Below the pieces are notes generated by a model, which did no database searches, was not told where the DNA came from, and saw only the letters and a program-made list of their open reading frames with translations. Position numbers and translations under genes: made by a program. Of a DNA stretch of 14,699 nt, positions 1-7,284 are shown one piece after another. The DNA is from Chloroflexi bacterium RBG_13_53_26 (GTDB lineage: Bacteria > Chloroflexota > Dehalococcoidia > UBA2247 > RBG-13-53-26): the NCBI GenBank assembly GCA_001795035.1, contig MGMW01000088.1, forward strand, positions 1-14,699, given 5' to 3'. The stretch's first letter is position 1; the number at the start of each line of letters is the position of its first letter.

Positions 1-557
1 CCAAAGGACCATATTTCGTTACCTGCGTAGACTGAACCCGTGGCGAAGTCTGAATACCGCAACTTGCTCTTATCAACAGTCGGGTCGTTCATTACAAGAC
101 GCAGTCGGTTCCCGACCACGTGCGTGGCTTTAGGCGGTGTGCCTCCAAGCCGGCTTGAAACATCGGTCGTGAGCACTACTTTTTGTGGATCGTCCCCGGC
201 AACAAACACAAGCAAAGCCTCGGTCTCGGCCAGCACGGGGCGGGACGTGCCGAGAAGGCGTGTCGCCAGATCAAAGGATAAATTCAAAACCCCCCCGGAC
301 GCCAGCTTGTAAATGTCCGAGACACCGTAAGCCGGTCCTGTCGCGTACACGGTACCGCCGTAGGAAGCGTGAACAGAAGTAAGACCGCTTGCGTTAATAA
401 CAGAACCGGGCAAGTTATCTGAAGTTTTTAGTCCGGGACGCTTGTACACGGCCCCGAGTTTGTCCGATACCACGTTCATGGCAATAGCAGATCCGCCGCT
501 TAGCTCGTCCAGCGAGCTGCGTTGCATGTTCGTCAGTGGTATCGGTTTTTGGGCCAT
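1..557 (-). CDS. gp10-like packaged-DNA stabilisation / tail protein (partial, C-terminus off window)
   Basis: Only the first 185 residues are present; the frame is open to position 1. The ATG at 557 shares one base with the TAA of the upstream tailspike gene (TAATG), which fixes the start by translational coupling. The protein begins MAQKPIPLTNMQRSSLDELS. It continues with short beta-type segments (NVVSDKLGAVYKRPGL, GGTVYATGPAYGVSDIYKL) and the segment NRLRLVMN...KLRYSDFATG near the window edge. An 'RL..YSD' segment after a repetitive beta start is typical of P22 gp10-like tail proteins with a propeller-like N-terminus, which plug the portal channel below gp4. The position downstream of a gp4-like adaptor matches P22 gene order. 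The family call is inference from pattern and order; the missing C-terminus limits confidence. Confidence 0.6.
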   Translation of the reverse strand, partial: MAQKPIPLTNMQRSSLDELSGGSAIAMNVVSDKLGAVYKRPGLKTSDNLPGSVINASGLTSVHASYGGTVYATGPAYGVSDIYKLASGGVLNLSFDLATRLLGTSRPVLAETEALLVFVAGDDPQKVVLTTDVSSRLGGTPPKATHVVGNRLRLVMNDPTVDKSKLRYSDFATGSVYAGNEIWSF

Positions 558-2209
558 TAGACAGCCATATCTCCTGAATCGGAAATCAAATTCCACTTTA
601 TTGTGGTGCTGATAGCGATAGCACGAAAGTGCAGCACGCGACAATTATTAGCTGCTACCGCAAAAACGCCAGTACTCTGCCTAAAATACGTAGAAGACAG
701 CGTAAAGTTCCCCGATCCAACTCCCTGATTGTTATTGATAAACAAGGTAAAATAGGAGCCCTCTGTAATTACGGGAGCATTTATGATCTGGGCCGCTGCC
801 GCAGTTCTTATAAGTTGTATAAAACCGTACTGGTCTGATTCAAGAGTGACGGCGGCAATGTTGTTAGTTACAGTAGTTTTACGACCTTCTCTAGATCCAG
901 TAAACGAGGATGTGTCACTCGCGCCATTGAACGGAGCTATTACTTCGTACATGGCCGACATATTGCCGTCTAGATAATTTCCGTTTTCATAAAGCTCCGA
1001 ATCGTTCGGGAACCAAAAAGCGTTCGTGGTGGCCGTGGCGCTTCCTACAAACTGGCAGCCTCTAACGGCCTGGCCGAAACCAGCTCCGCTTCCGGCAGAT
1101 ATAAACCTCGCAGTTATTGCGGCAGTAATAGCAGACGCATCAAAAGTGCAGCCCGTCACAGACCCGCCGCCTACACGCAACATGCAGGGCTGGTTGCTGG
1201 CCTGGGCTGCGGAAAATTGAAACACACACCCCGTTACCTCTCCCCAGGTTGTGCCAACCACCGTCTGGTTTGATAACACTACGCAATGTGCGCTGGCAGC
1301 TGTAGCCCCCGGCTCGAACACACAATTCTTAATATCGATATAAGACCCGTTATACGTACACCACACCAATTTGTATAAATTTGCCCCCCCGAAATAGCAA
1401 TTCTCAAGTATAAGCTGTGTATCTGCCGGTATATCAATACCTATACCCGTGTTGGCTTGAGCCGCCGTTATTCCAATACTGCGTATAAATTGAAAACCGT
1501 TACCCGCTGTCCCGGCCGGGGCTATGGCACTGGCCGTAGCGTGGTCTATTGTTATAACAGAAGAGTACGGTCCTACTCCAAGCAAACTGACGTTGCTCGG
1601 AAGAGAAAGCGCACTGGCTATTCTATATGTACCTTTAGGGAAAAAAACTACGCCACCGCCTGCCGCACTAGCCGCGGCTATTGCTGCACTAATTGCTGTA
1701 GTGTCGTCGGTGGTCCCGTCCCCCACCGCTCTGTAAGCAATACCGGTCACATTAAAAAAATAGCCCGCCAAGTTTCCCAGCGCAGTACTCAAAAGGGTAT
1801 TTGTCCCAGCCAGATCCACCTTGAAATCTGCGGCTCCCGCGCTCGTGAGCCACGCATCCAGAATCGTTTGCAAATTTACGGGCTTGCGCGTGGCGCTCGC
1901 TCCGGTCGTGTAGTCCACTCCAGTAAAACTCTGCCCGATGTACTCAAGATTTGGCGCGGCCTTCCCCTCTGTAAATTCCCGTACCGTGCTTCCGTTACGG
2001 TCTTTGACCACTACATCTACATATTGATTTACGTAGATCTCGGCGCCTCCGTTCGAGTCAAGAGAAACGTCTGCCCCAGTCGCTATCGACGTCCCTGCTT
2101 CGAAATCAGTATAGTACGTGGCCCGTGTCGAGGTGCCACGTACGTAAATCTGCGCCGTACCGTTCTCGGCACCCTTCACTCCCGAGGCTAGTGTAGATAT
2201 CAATTGCAT
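557..2209 (-). CDS. Tailspike / tail fibre with pectate-lyase-type beta-helix
   Basis: This 550-aa protein most likely binds, and may cleave, a host surface polysaccharide. Residues 1-80 form a beta-rich N-terminal segment (AQIYVRGTSTRATYY, AEIYVNQYVDVVVKDRNGS) of the kind that attaches fibres to the virion. A short helical linker follows. At about 158-212 lies the classic start of a pectate-lyase-3 right-handed beta-helix: AYRAVGDGTTDDTTAISAAI, then GGVVFFPKGTYRI and a SLLGVG turn. Repeated coils such as 'ENCYF', 'KNCVF', 'TGCVF', 'TGCTF' and 'RGCQF' continue to about residue 400. The last 110 residues form a separate beta domain ending KWNLISDSGDMAV. The ATG at 2209 follows the previous stop by 19 nt, with a weak GGGGTG ribosome site. 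No intramolecular chaperone is recognised, and catalytic residues cannot be assigned by eye. Confidence 0.8.
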   Translation of the reverse strand: MQLISTLASGVKGAENGTAQIYVRGTSTRATYYTDFEAGTSIATGADVSLDSNGGAEIYVNQYVDVVVKDRNGSTVREFTEGKAAPNLEYIGQSFTGVDYTTGASATRKPVNLQTILDAWLTSAGAADFKVDLAGTNTLLSTALGNLAGYFFNVTGIAYRAVGDGTTDDTTAISAAIAAASAAGGGVVFFPKGTYRIASALSLPSNVSLLGVGPYSSVITIDHATASAIAPAGTAGNGFQFIRSIGITAAQANTGIGIDIPADTQLILENCYFGGANLYKLVWCTYNGSYIDIKNCVFEPGATAASAHCVVLSNQTVVGTTWGEVTGCVFQFSAAQASNQPCMLRVGGGSVTGCTFDASAITAAITARFISAGSGAGFGQAVRGCQFVGSATATTNAFWFPNDSELYENGNYLDGNMSAMYEVIAPFNGASDTSSFTGSREGRKTTVTNNIAAVTLESDQYGFIQLIRTAAAAQIINAPVITEGSYFTLFINNNQGVGSGNFTLSSTYFRQSTGVFAVAANNCRVLHFRAIAISTTIKWNLISDSGDMAV

Positions 2210-2228
2210 TAGGTCACCCCATTCCAGT

Positions 2229-3080
2229 CTATATTAACCCCGAAACACCGTCCCAGTCTATACGGCACCCGCCCGTCTGTGTGGAAAAACTCACATAGCC
2301 TAAAGCGATCGAATGAATTTTTACGTCCGAACCAAGCAAGAGTGAGCAATTCTCAATCGCGACATAGGTCGGCGGCTGGTTTACTAACTCAATCGCGTGA
2401 TAATTGGACCAACCGTAAGTCCCGCCGCTTACCGTGACCCCGTCCATTAAGCACACGGCAATTGCTGTTCCAATCTCCGTACCGATCGCCCCTTTAGGCT
2501 GTGTTGCAACAGATGTGGCTGTAGAAATAAACGTGGTATTCTTTATCAACACAACCTCGGAATTCACTATCTCAAGCTGCCAATCGGCGTCATACGCCCC
2601 GCCCTCGAAGTAGCATCCATTAATAACAACGGACCCATTAGCGGTGTTGACAATAATTTTGGCTGCGGAACAGGCCTGTGTTTGTGCCGCAAACCAAATA
2701 TTTCGAAACTGAACAAGTCCGCTCGCCGAAACAGTAAACAAGCTCGCAGCGGCGCTATTATTTATAAATCTAACCGTCGGGCGCCCTCCACTTGAGCCGG
2801 CACCCACAATAGTAAGATCTTTAGTAAATAAAAGCGCCGACGTGAGCGTTTCCGTGTGCCCGTCCATAAGCACTATAATATCACCATTAGCAGCATTGGT
2901 ATTAGCCTGGCCGAGTGTTTTTAGCGGCGCTTGTCTGTTTTGCCCTGCGGGAGAAACCGCGTCTGTCCCTGTACCGTAATGGCAGTACCATACATTGCCA
3001 TTGACCTCTAGTGGTTTTGTGGTAGCAAGAACATCGCCCAGTGTGTCCCCTATCCCGTTTGGTAGATGTATAATGGACAT
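2229..3080 (-). CDS. Beta-helix virion protein (second copy type)
   Basis: A 283-aa protein with parallel beta-helix character: runs such as DLTIVGAG, VVINGCYFEGG, VVLIKNTTFIS and YVAIENCSLLLGS have the regular spacing and stacked Asn/Cys of right-handed beta-helices. Residues about 66-104 (NGDIIVLMDGHTETL, then GSSGGRPTVRF) align with residues about 70-108 of the 315-aa beta-helix protein encoded at 4130-5077 (HGDIVYVLPGHAEN, then GGAGLRPTFTW), so the two look paralogous. The ATG at 3080 shares one base with the TAA of the upstream adaptor gene (TAATG); GGGAG lies about 10 nt upstream. It sits between the adaptor and the tailspike, suggesting a tail or vertex appendage. An enzymatic role is possible but no active site is evident. 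Confidence 0.6.
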   Translation of the reverse strand: MSIIHLPNGIGDTLGDVLATTKPLEVNGNVWYCHYGTGTDAVSPAGQNRQAPLKTLGQANTNAANGDIIVLMDGHTETLTSALLFTKDLTIVGAGSSGGRPTVRFINNSAAASLFTVSASGLVQFRNIWFAAQTQACSAAKIIVNTANGSVVINGCYFEGGAYDADWQLEIVNSEVVLIKNTTFISTATSVATQPKGAIGTEIGTAIAVCLMDGVTVSGGTYGWSNYHAIELVNQPPTYVAIENCSLLLGSDVKIHSIALGYVSFSTQTGGCRIDWDGVSGLI

Positions 3081-3799
3081 TAGTTGCGTCTCCCGTGTGA
3101 GACATGAATCTGATTGTCTGTGTGGTCGTTGGAGTACATATCTGCCTTTTTTCGAAGCTCCTTTGCCTCGTTACGAAGTTCGCGACACGTCTCTATAGAC
3201 AAATTATTTGCAAGGGCCAGCACATAGGCCAGTCTAAAAGTAATATAATCTGTCCAGTACGATCGCAAGTCAACTGTCTTGTCCCCTTCGTACACGTCCG
3301 TAGACACCTGTCGAATAGGCAGGCGCACGGTCCCGGCTTCGTCCGGGATCGGCCAAAACCAAACTTGTAGTGGGCTGGCAGCACGATGCACGTACATAAG
3401 AGAGGGGCGCCCTTCCGCGTCTTTGGCAGAAATAAGGTGCCACGTTTCACGGGCTACGCTTTTTATCGCGGTCTCCCCGGCGGCTTTCGTGGTGTCAGTA
3501 ACGGACGCGTCCATGTACATTCCGTCCCCTTCCACATCGAGAGAGTACGCCGGAAGGTCGTACCGGTACGTGTCCGCGGAAAGCGCCAGGTCATAAAACT
3601 CCGTCGAGCGCGCACAGCCCCCAGTAGTCACGATCTCGTCAATAATAGCGTCTAGACGCCGACGCGCAAACAAGATCTTGCCTTCCCACTGGGGAGAGGT
3701 GGGGCCGTCTGACACGGACATAATACCGCATTGTTGATATGCAGTAAGGATAATCTCATCAACGGTAAGCTCTGTACCTCTGTCGCTCGATAAAGTCAC
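3080..3799 (-). CDS. gp4-like head-to-tail adaptor / tail accessory factor
   Basis: This 239-aa protein fits the P22 gp4-like adaptor family, which forms a ring under the portal. Seen: an N-terminal helix (TVDEIILTAYQQCGIMS), a 'SPQWEGKILFARRRLDAIIDEI' helix, then YRYDLPAYSLDVEG at 78-91. A central block runs ARETWHLISAKDAEGRPSLMYVH (116-138), then PLQVWFWPIPDEAG, 'the lower-strand Pro-x-Pro-Asp' element common in this family. A C-terminal helical part follows (YWTDYITFRLAYVLALANNL, then a charged helix rich in Glu, Lys and Arg). The start is GTG at 3799, overlapping the stop of the 81-aa gene as GTGA; no good ribosome site is seen, so reinitiation after the upstream gene is likely. Order upstream of a gp10-like gene supports the call. 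Confidence 0.72.
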   Translation of the reverse strand: MTLSSDRGTELTVDEIILTAYQQCGIMSVSDGPTSPQWEGKILFARRRLDAIIDEIVTTGGCARSTEFYDLALSADTYRYDLPAYSLDVEGDGMYMDASVTDTTKAAGETAIKSVARETWHLISAKDAEGRPSLMYVHRAASPLQVWFWPIPDEAGTVRLPIRQVSTDVYEGDKTVDLRSYWTDYITFRLAYVLALANNLSIETCRELRNEAKELRKKADMYSNDHTDNQIHVSHGRRN

Positions 3800-4041
3800 G
3801 GCTTCATGAAGTGCCCGCCTTCCTCGGGATCATAGTTGATTTCATAGTCGGCGGCCGCGGCCGCGGCCTCTTCGGCCAACGTGACCGCGTCCCGGCCATC
3901 ACCGTGCCGGGAACAGGCCCACAGCCCCGCCGCGTCCTTGCGCATTTTCGATCGGTATTGGTGCGCTCCACAGTAATCACACATTATCACGATGTCGTTG
4001 TACGGCATACTGGCTGGGATTTTCGTGCCGACTGTTCTCAT
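3796..4041 (-). CDS. Small zinc-binding-like protein, CxxC-x18-CxxH
   Basis: An 81-aa protein with C21-x2-C24 (MCDYCGAHQYRSKMRKD) and C43-x2-H46 (GLWACSRHGDGRD), a plausible single zinc site. A 'CDYCG...R..LRK...GLWVC..H' arrangement recurs in small proteins of phage head/tail operons, so this is a known type without a firm role. The C-terminal half is acidic, with an alanine run (AEEAAAAAADYE) encoded by a repetitive GGCCGC tract at about 3851-3869. It begins 26 nt after a terminator, with no evident Shine-Dalgarno before the ATG at 4041. An alternative start is ATG at 4008, which keeps the cysteines. Its stop overlaps the GTG of the adaptor gene, so the two are probably translationally coupled. 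Confidence 0.6.
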   Translation of the reverse strand: MRTVGTKIPASMPYNDIVIMCDYCGAHQYRSKMRKDAAGLWACSRHGDGRDAVTLAEEAAAAAADYEINYDPEEGGHFMKP

Positions 4042-4063
4042 TCTGTTTTACAAAATCTCGTTT

Positions 4064-4092
4064 TTTATAAAACAGGGCTCTCGGTTACCCAA
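4064..4092 (-). promoter_or_regulatory. Candidate sigma70-type promoter inside the terminator
   Basis: Read on the minus strand, TTGGGT (4087-4092) and TATAAA (4064-4069) are separated by exactly 17 nt. The -10 matches consensus at five of six positions, the -35 only at three. Transcription would begin near 4057, leaving a very short leader before the ATG at 4041. The site lies within the terminator stem and T-tract, so its A/T-rich -10 may be fortuitous. If real, it would restart transcription of the adaptor and tail genes after capsid-unit termination. Confidence 0.3.
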
Positions 4093-4100
4093 GAGCCCTG
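4067..4100 (-). terminator. Strong intrinsic terminator after the capsid unit
   Basis: On the minus strand a perfect 9-bp stem, CAGGGCTCT paired with AGAGCCCTG (4092-4100 with 4073-4081), closes a 10-nt loop and is followed at once by TTTTAT. It lies 30 nt after the stop of the 315-aa beta-helix gene and before the 81-aa gene. No T-tract follows the stem on the plus strand, so it acts on minus-strand transcripts. It marks the end of the capsid transcription unit. Confidence 0.88.
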
Positions 4101-4129
4101 CGAGCAAGACCAACCACAGGGCTGGAAGT

Positions 4130-5077
4130 TTAAGCCGACACCGTCCCAACCACCTCGGAACCTGTTTCCCCTGCCGTGTTCGTCACAGAAGGCCGGTGAA
4201 AGTGCATGATTCCGGTGCTCGTAAGCCACGGAGTGAGGGACGCCGTGTCGAGGTAGTTGAACGACTCATTGATTGAGACCCCGGACACCGCCGCCAGACC
4301 GGTCACGCAACAGGTGCTCGATGCTTTGCGGTTAATGTACGTGTTATCTCGTAAGTAGACGTTCAAAGAAGCCGCGGTCACGAATCGAAGCAGGCCTACA
4401 GCCACGTTCGAGGTCGCACCCGCGATGTAGTTGCCGATTAGAACCGCTCGATGCGCCGCGTTCAAGTCCATGAAAGCCGTGCACTCGCCCGCCGTCGCGC
4501 CGTAACAATGATTTCCAATGAAATGGAAATCGTCGCCTGTTACAGTGAAACCTTGGGTTACTTTGTTGTTCGCATCGGTCGAGAACCGCATAAGGCACTT
4601 CGAGATCGTACAACCATCCCCAGAAACGGTGATGGGTGCGGCGACCGTAATAGTGCCGGTACCCGGCTCAAGATTCAGTATACAGTTATGAATAGTGACG
4701 TCGTCTACGTCCAAGAGAAACGTAGAAGTAGCCAAAGTCCACGTAAACGTGGGCCTAAGCCCCGCACCACCACAACCGATGATTTGGGTTCCCGCGACCA
4801 GATTACTCATTGCGTCGGCAGCCGCGACGTTCTCGGCATGTCCAGGAAGGACGTACACGATATCGCCGTGACCACTTCGACAATGGGCGAGCGCTGCATT
4901 AAGCGTGGTGCAGAGGGGACGCCCGGCTAAAAACTGGCTGTCCCCGTCTCGCATACCACTACTATGAACAAATGCAGCAATTCTGGCATTCGGAGGAACA
5001 AGAGTGCCAAACGGAGTCTGGACGAAACCGAATTCGTTTACGGTCGCATCCGGAAATTGGTACAGTTCTCCTGCCAT
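4130..5077 (-). CDS. Beta-helix capsid-associated (decoration-like) protein
   Basis: A 315-aa protein directly behind the major capsid gene. After a 30-residue N-terminus (MAGELYQFPDATVNEFGFVQ) come RIAAFVHSSGMRDGD, a helix (LCTTLNAALAHCRSG), GDIVYVLPGHAEN and TQIIGCGGAGLRPTFTW. Beta-helix coils follow: VDDVTIHNCILNL, GDGCTISKCLMRF, GDDFHFIGNHCYG and HRAVLIGNYIAGA. No signal peptide is seen. The ribosome site AGGAGG (5083-5088) is perfect and sits 5 nt before the ATG, nine bases after the capsid stop, suggesting high expression. Its place in the capsid transcript suggests a virion decoration rather than a tail spike, but this is inference. It shares a central segment with the beta-helix protein encoded at 2229-3080. 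Confidence 0.65.
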   Translation of the reverse strand: MAGELYQFPDATVNEFGFVQTPFGTLVPPNARIAAFVHSSGMRDGDSQFLAGRPLCTTLNAALAHCRSGHGDIVYVLPGHAENVAAADAMSNLVAGTQIIGCGGAGLRPTFTWTLATSTFLLDVDDVTIHNCILNLEPGTGTITVAAPITVSGDGCTISKCLMRFSTDANNKVTQGFTVTGDDFHFIGNHCYGATAGECTAFMDLNAAHRAVLIGNYIAGATSNVAVGLLRFVTAASLNVYLRDNTYINRKASSTCCVTGLAAVSGVSINESFNYLDTASLTPWLTSTGIMHFHRPSVTNTAGETGSEVVGTVSA

Positions 5078-5086
5078 TTTGTCCTC

Positions 5087-5998
5087 CTACGCGTTCACGA
5101 AAAAGATGCAACGTGCATCTGAGTAACCGCAAGCCCACCGAGCCGAGATAGAGTAATAACTCACTTGGTGTGAGTTCTCGATCCAAGTCGCGCTTTCGGG
5201 CTTATCTCTCCAACGGAAGTTAAGCGGGCTGTCGCAGTCCGTTACAATTCCGTAATTGGTAGTGGTGTTGTCCCACCAAGGAATCGCACAGGTCTCTTCG
5301 AGGCCGAGTTTGTTTACCACATTCACCGCATTAAACTGCCCCGGCTCCGGAGCTTTCGCGGACCCGATCAACTCTTCCCAGATTGCCCACTGCTCGGTCG
5401 GGCACACGACCTTTTTAGGCTGCAAGTGCCCATACGCGCCGTTATGTCCCGGCAGCTTACGAATGGCACTCGTGGCGATAATGACGGCTGCACGACTCGG
5501 GGACATAGGAGTGGCCATCAAATTTGACCACGTCCCTCCTGCGGGCAACGTGTGCGAAGCACTGGCCAGAGGAAGGCCGTCCCCGCCCGGATAACTGGTA
5601 GACGTCGCGTTGATAAGAATGTCGGTTGCGTCGATATCCATCGAGTTATAGAGCGCCGCCTTCAATCGCTTGGCCGCGTCAATAATCTTCGGATATTTAT
5701 TGTCTCGCATCGCCTCTCTAGTCACGATCAGCTTTGCACCGAACTTACGCGGAATATACCGCTTGGTGTAACCCTGATCTAACCCGACCGTAGGAAGCTC
5801 GGCGCCTTCTGCCGTGTACGAAGCGTACGCGGGGCCTGCGTACTCTGCATCATCCTCGTACGCATCGGCCATCGTCATTTCCTTCATCCACTTTTTGAAG
5901 TATGCCTTCGCCTCCACGCCATCTGTACTATCCGTGACGATTTTACCAAGGGTGGTCTTTAAGGCTTGCCACAAAGATCCTGAAAATACAGTACTCAT
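5087..5998 (-). CDS. Major capsid protein (HK97 fold)
   Basis: A 303-aa coat protein that would assemble the icosahedral head. HK97-fold signatures are visible: an N-terminal helical arm (1-48), then YTKRYIPRKFGAKLIVTREA (77-96) followed by MRDNKYPKIIDAAKRLKAAL, the conserved 'ITream.DN.y..i' spine-helix entry. At 130-159 lies NATSTSYPGGDGLPLASASH followed by a 'GGTWSN' element, a common signature of this coat family. The C-terminal part holds QPKKVVCPTEQWAIWEEL and a strand-rich end (SYYSISARWACGYSDARCIFFVNA). The ATG at 5998 is preceded by AGAGGG at about 5 nt and by the decoration-like gene 11 nt upstream. No head-maturation protease is seen in this window, and the short N-terminus gives no sign of a cleaved delta domain. 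Confidence 0.88.
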   Translation of the reverse strand: MSTVFSGSLWQALKTTLGKIVTDSTDGVEAKAYFKKWMKEMTMADAYEDDAEYAGPAYASYTAEGAELPTVGLDQGYTKRYIPRKFGAKLIVTREAMRDNKYPKIIDAAKRLKAALYNSMDIDATDILINATSTSYPGGDGLPLASASHTLPAGGTWSNLMATPMSPSRAAVIIATSAIRKLPGHNGAYGHLQPKKVVCPTEQWAIWEELIGSAKAPEPGQFNAVNVVNKLGLEETCAIPWWDNTTTNYGIVTDCDSPLNFRWRDKPESATWIENSHQVSYYSISARWACGYSDARCIFFVNA

Positions 5999-6009
5999 TA
6001 TACCCTCTC

Positions 6010-6660
6010 TTAGACGCCTGCAACAATGCTACCGGTGGCAGGCATACCCGCCTCGGCGCTCTCGTTGACGCGGACTAGAACTTTCACGTAACTACCGGAA
6101 AAGTCCCGATTATATTTGGTAGGCGAGATATCGACTATTCGCCAGCCCAGCGTTGCAGTCGTTGCGTGCAACGAAATGTCGAGCATGGGATTTGCACTTG
6201 CCGCGGCAGAAACACCCGGACAAACGTGCTCAGAGTTTTCTCCAATAAGCGCCCTGTAGGTCGCCTCGGTAGTGGCCGTTACTTTGTCGTCACAATCAAT
6301 CTCCCAAACACCCTGTGCGGCGGGAGCGATAAGAACATAACCGCGACGTGCTTCGACCGTTCCCCACGTAGTTTGGTTCGGATAGTAAGGACCGCTGCGC
6401 ATAAGCCCAGAAGAGGCCTCGTAATACTGTCCAACACCTACCACGATACCGTAGACGATCTCGGTAGTGAGCGCTACCATAACACCACCTGTGCTCACCT
6501 TTTTTACCGGATCGCCGATGTTAATGTTTACACTAAAACCCGCACCGTCGTTTGTGTCGTTCTGACCACTTGCAACGTGCATTCTTTGTACATACGGCGT
6601 GGGCGTCCCGTTCGCGGAAACGCTCCAACGAAAGCCGTATAGATGTGCATTATCGCCCAT
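6010..6660 (-). CDS. Beta-rich structural protein, head decoration-like
   Basis: A 216-aa protein beginning MGDNAHLYGFRWSVSANGTP. It is dominated by short beta segments: FSVNINIGDPVKKVSTGGVMVAL, IVYGIVVGVGQYYEASSGL and RRGYVLIAPAAQGVWEIDCD. It closes with LGWRIVDISPTKYNRDFSGSYVKVLVRVNES. The pattern 'GDPV....G...' then 'YGIVVGVGQ' resembles small virion proteins encoded just upstream of coat genes in many phages; cementing or decoration is the likeliest role. The TAA of the upstream gene is separated from its ATG by one base, with an AAAGG ribosome site 7 nt away. No enzyme motif, signal peptide or membrane segment is seen. The exact role is unproven. Confidence 0.6.
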   Translation of the reverse strand: MGDNAHLYGFRWSVSANGTPTPYVQRMHVASGQNDTNDGAGFSVNINIGDPVKKVSTGGVMVALTTEIVYGIVVGVGQYYEASSGLMRSGPYYPNQTTWGTVEARRGYVLIAPAAQGVWEIDCDDKVTATTEATYRALIGENSEHVCPGVSAAASANPMLDISLHATTATLGWRIVDISPTKYNRDFSGSYVKVLVRVNESAEAGMPATGSIVAGV

Positions 6661-6661
6661 T

Positions 6662-7156
6662 TTATTGCCTTTCTCTGGTTGGAATATCTACGTATTCAGT
6701 CTCACCGTCTAACGGAGCTATGCCGGCACCCGTGCCGACACTTCCGCGATAATCTCTCCCAATATCCTTGACGTGGCTTGCTCTGCGGATTTCTTCCATA
6801 CGTCCGCGGGCGTATTCCAACCCCTCCTGGTCTATTTGCTCTCGAACTTTGCTATCAATGGACATTAGTGTGCATCCGCGCGCCTCTATCTTGCGTCCCG
6901 GCTCGGCCGTGACACCGGCGGCGAAACACACCCCGCCGTCCTTTGCAACTTCAGGACGGTAACCCAGTGCGTAATAGTGATCGCGCATATCCCGCACCGA
7001 TTCATCGACAAGCACGTACGTCTTGCTCGGGTCTTTGTTTTCGAGCTTCATCTCGACAAACCCGCCCGTCGTAGGCTTGAAACGCGGATCTTTGCGCACG
7101 GCCTTTTTAGGCCTGTCTATCTCTTGATTTGGTCTTGCTGAAAAATTGCCGGCCAT
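6662..7156 (-). CDS. Conserved-type phage protein upstream of capsid genes, function unknown
   Basis: A 164-aa protein, first gene of the capsid transcript. Start choice: ATG at 7156 has AAAAAGG four bases upstream; the GTG at 7171 in the same frame lacks a ribosome site. Seen: a basic N-terminus (PKKAVRKDPRFK), a strand pair with YVLVDESVRDMRDHYYALGY (about 47-66), a central GGVCFAAGV segment, then RKIEARGCTLMSIDSKVREQ leading into a charged helix (LEYARGRMEEIRRASHVKDI). The layout 'Y.lvn....d...y...Gy.p...G.......G..Lm.ip...re' recurs in short proteins next to phage coat genes; no biochemical role is established that I can name. The C-terminus is extended and ends in EYVDIPTRERQ. Confidence 0.55.
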   Translation of the reverse strand: MAGNFSARPNQEIDRPKKAVRKDPRFKPTTGGFVEMKLENKDPSKTYVLVDESVRDMRDHYYALGYRPEVAKDGGVCFAAGVTAEPGRKIEARGCTLMSIDSKVREQIDQEGLEYARGRMEEIRRASHVKDIGRDYRGSVGTGAGIAPLDGETEYVDIPTRERQ

Positions 7157-7211
7157 GTAACCTTTTTCCACTGACGCGAGCGTGGCGCTCTCCCAAAAAG
7201 ATTACAGGCAC

Positions 7212-7230
7212 AATAAATCGGGTCTTTATT
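7212..7230. repeat. Inverted repeat in the capsid-unit leader
   Basis: AATAAA (7212-7217) and TTTATT (7225-7230) form a perfect 6-bp inverted repeat around 7 nt. It lies about 50 nt downstream of the predicted transcription start and about 55 nt before the first gene. It could be a protein-binding site or a weak RNA hairpin; A/T content makes chance occurrence plausible. A second small hairpin (GTCGG/CCGAC, 7251-7268) and a third (GAGCG/CGCTC, 7178-7190) lie in the same leader. Confidence 0.3.
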
Positions 7231-7284
7231 CTACCGCTCAGGCGATCTGGGTCGGCGATATACCCGACTCACCGCTTAGTCTTC

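Noticed and set aside
1457..2191. Long open frame (244 codons) on the plus strand inside the tailspike gene
   Set aside because: It is antisense to a gene with clear beta-helix motifs, is rich in Arg/Cys/Tyr as expected from a complementary frame, and has no ribosome site or recognisable domain.
3851..3869. GGCCGC-rich repetitive tract, possibly a regulatory repeat
   Set aside because: It is explained by the alanine run AEEAAAAAAD in the 81-aa protein.
3811..4209. Plus-strand open frame spanning the terminator and zinc-type gene
   Set aside because: It crosses a strong intrinsic terminator and encodes a low-complexity Arg/Gly/Pro product with no motif.
7178..7190. GAGCG/CGCTC hairpin as a possible second terminator
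   Set aside because: No T-tract follows on either strand and it lies just before a ribosome site, so it is noted only as leader structure.
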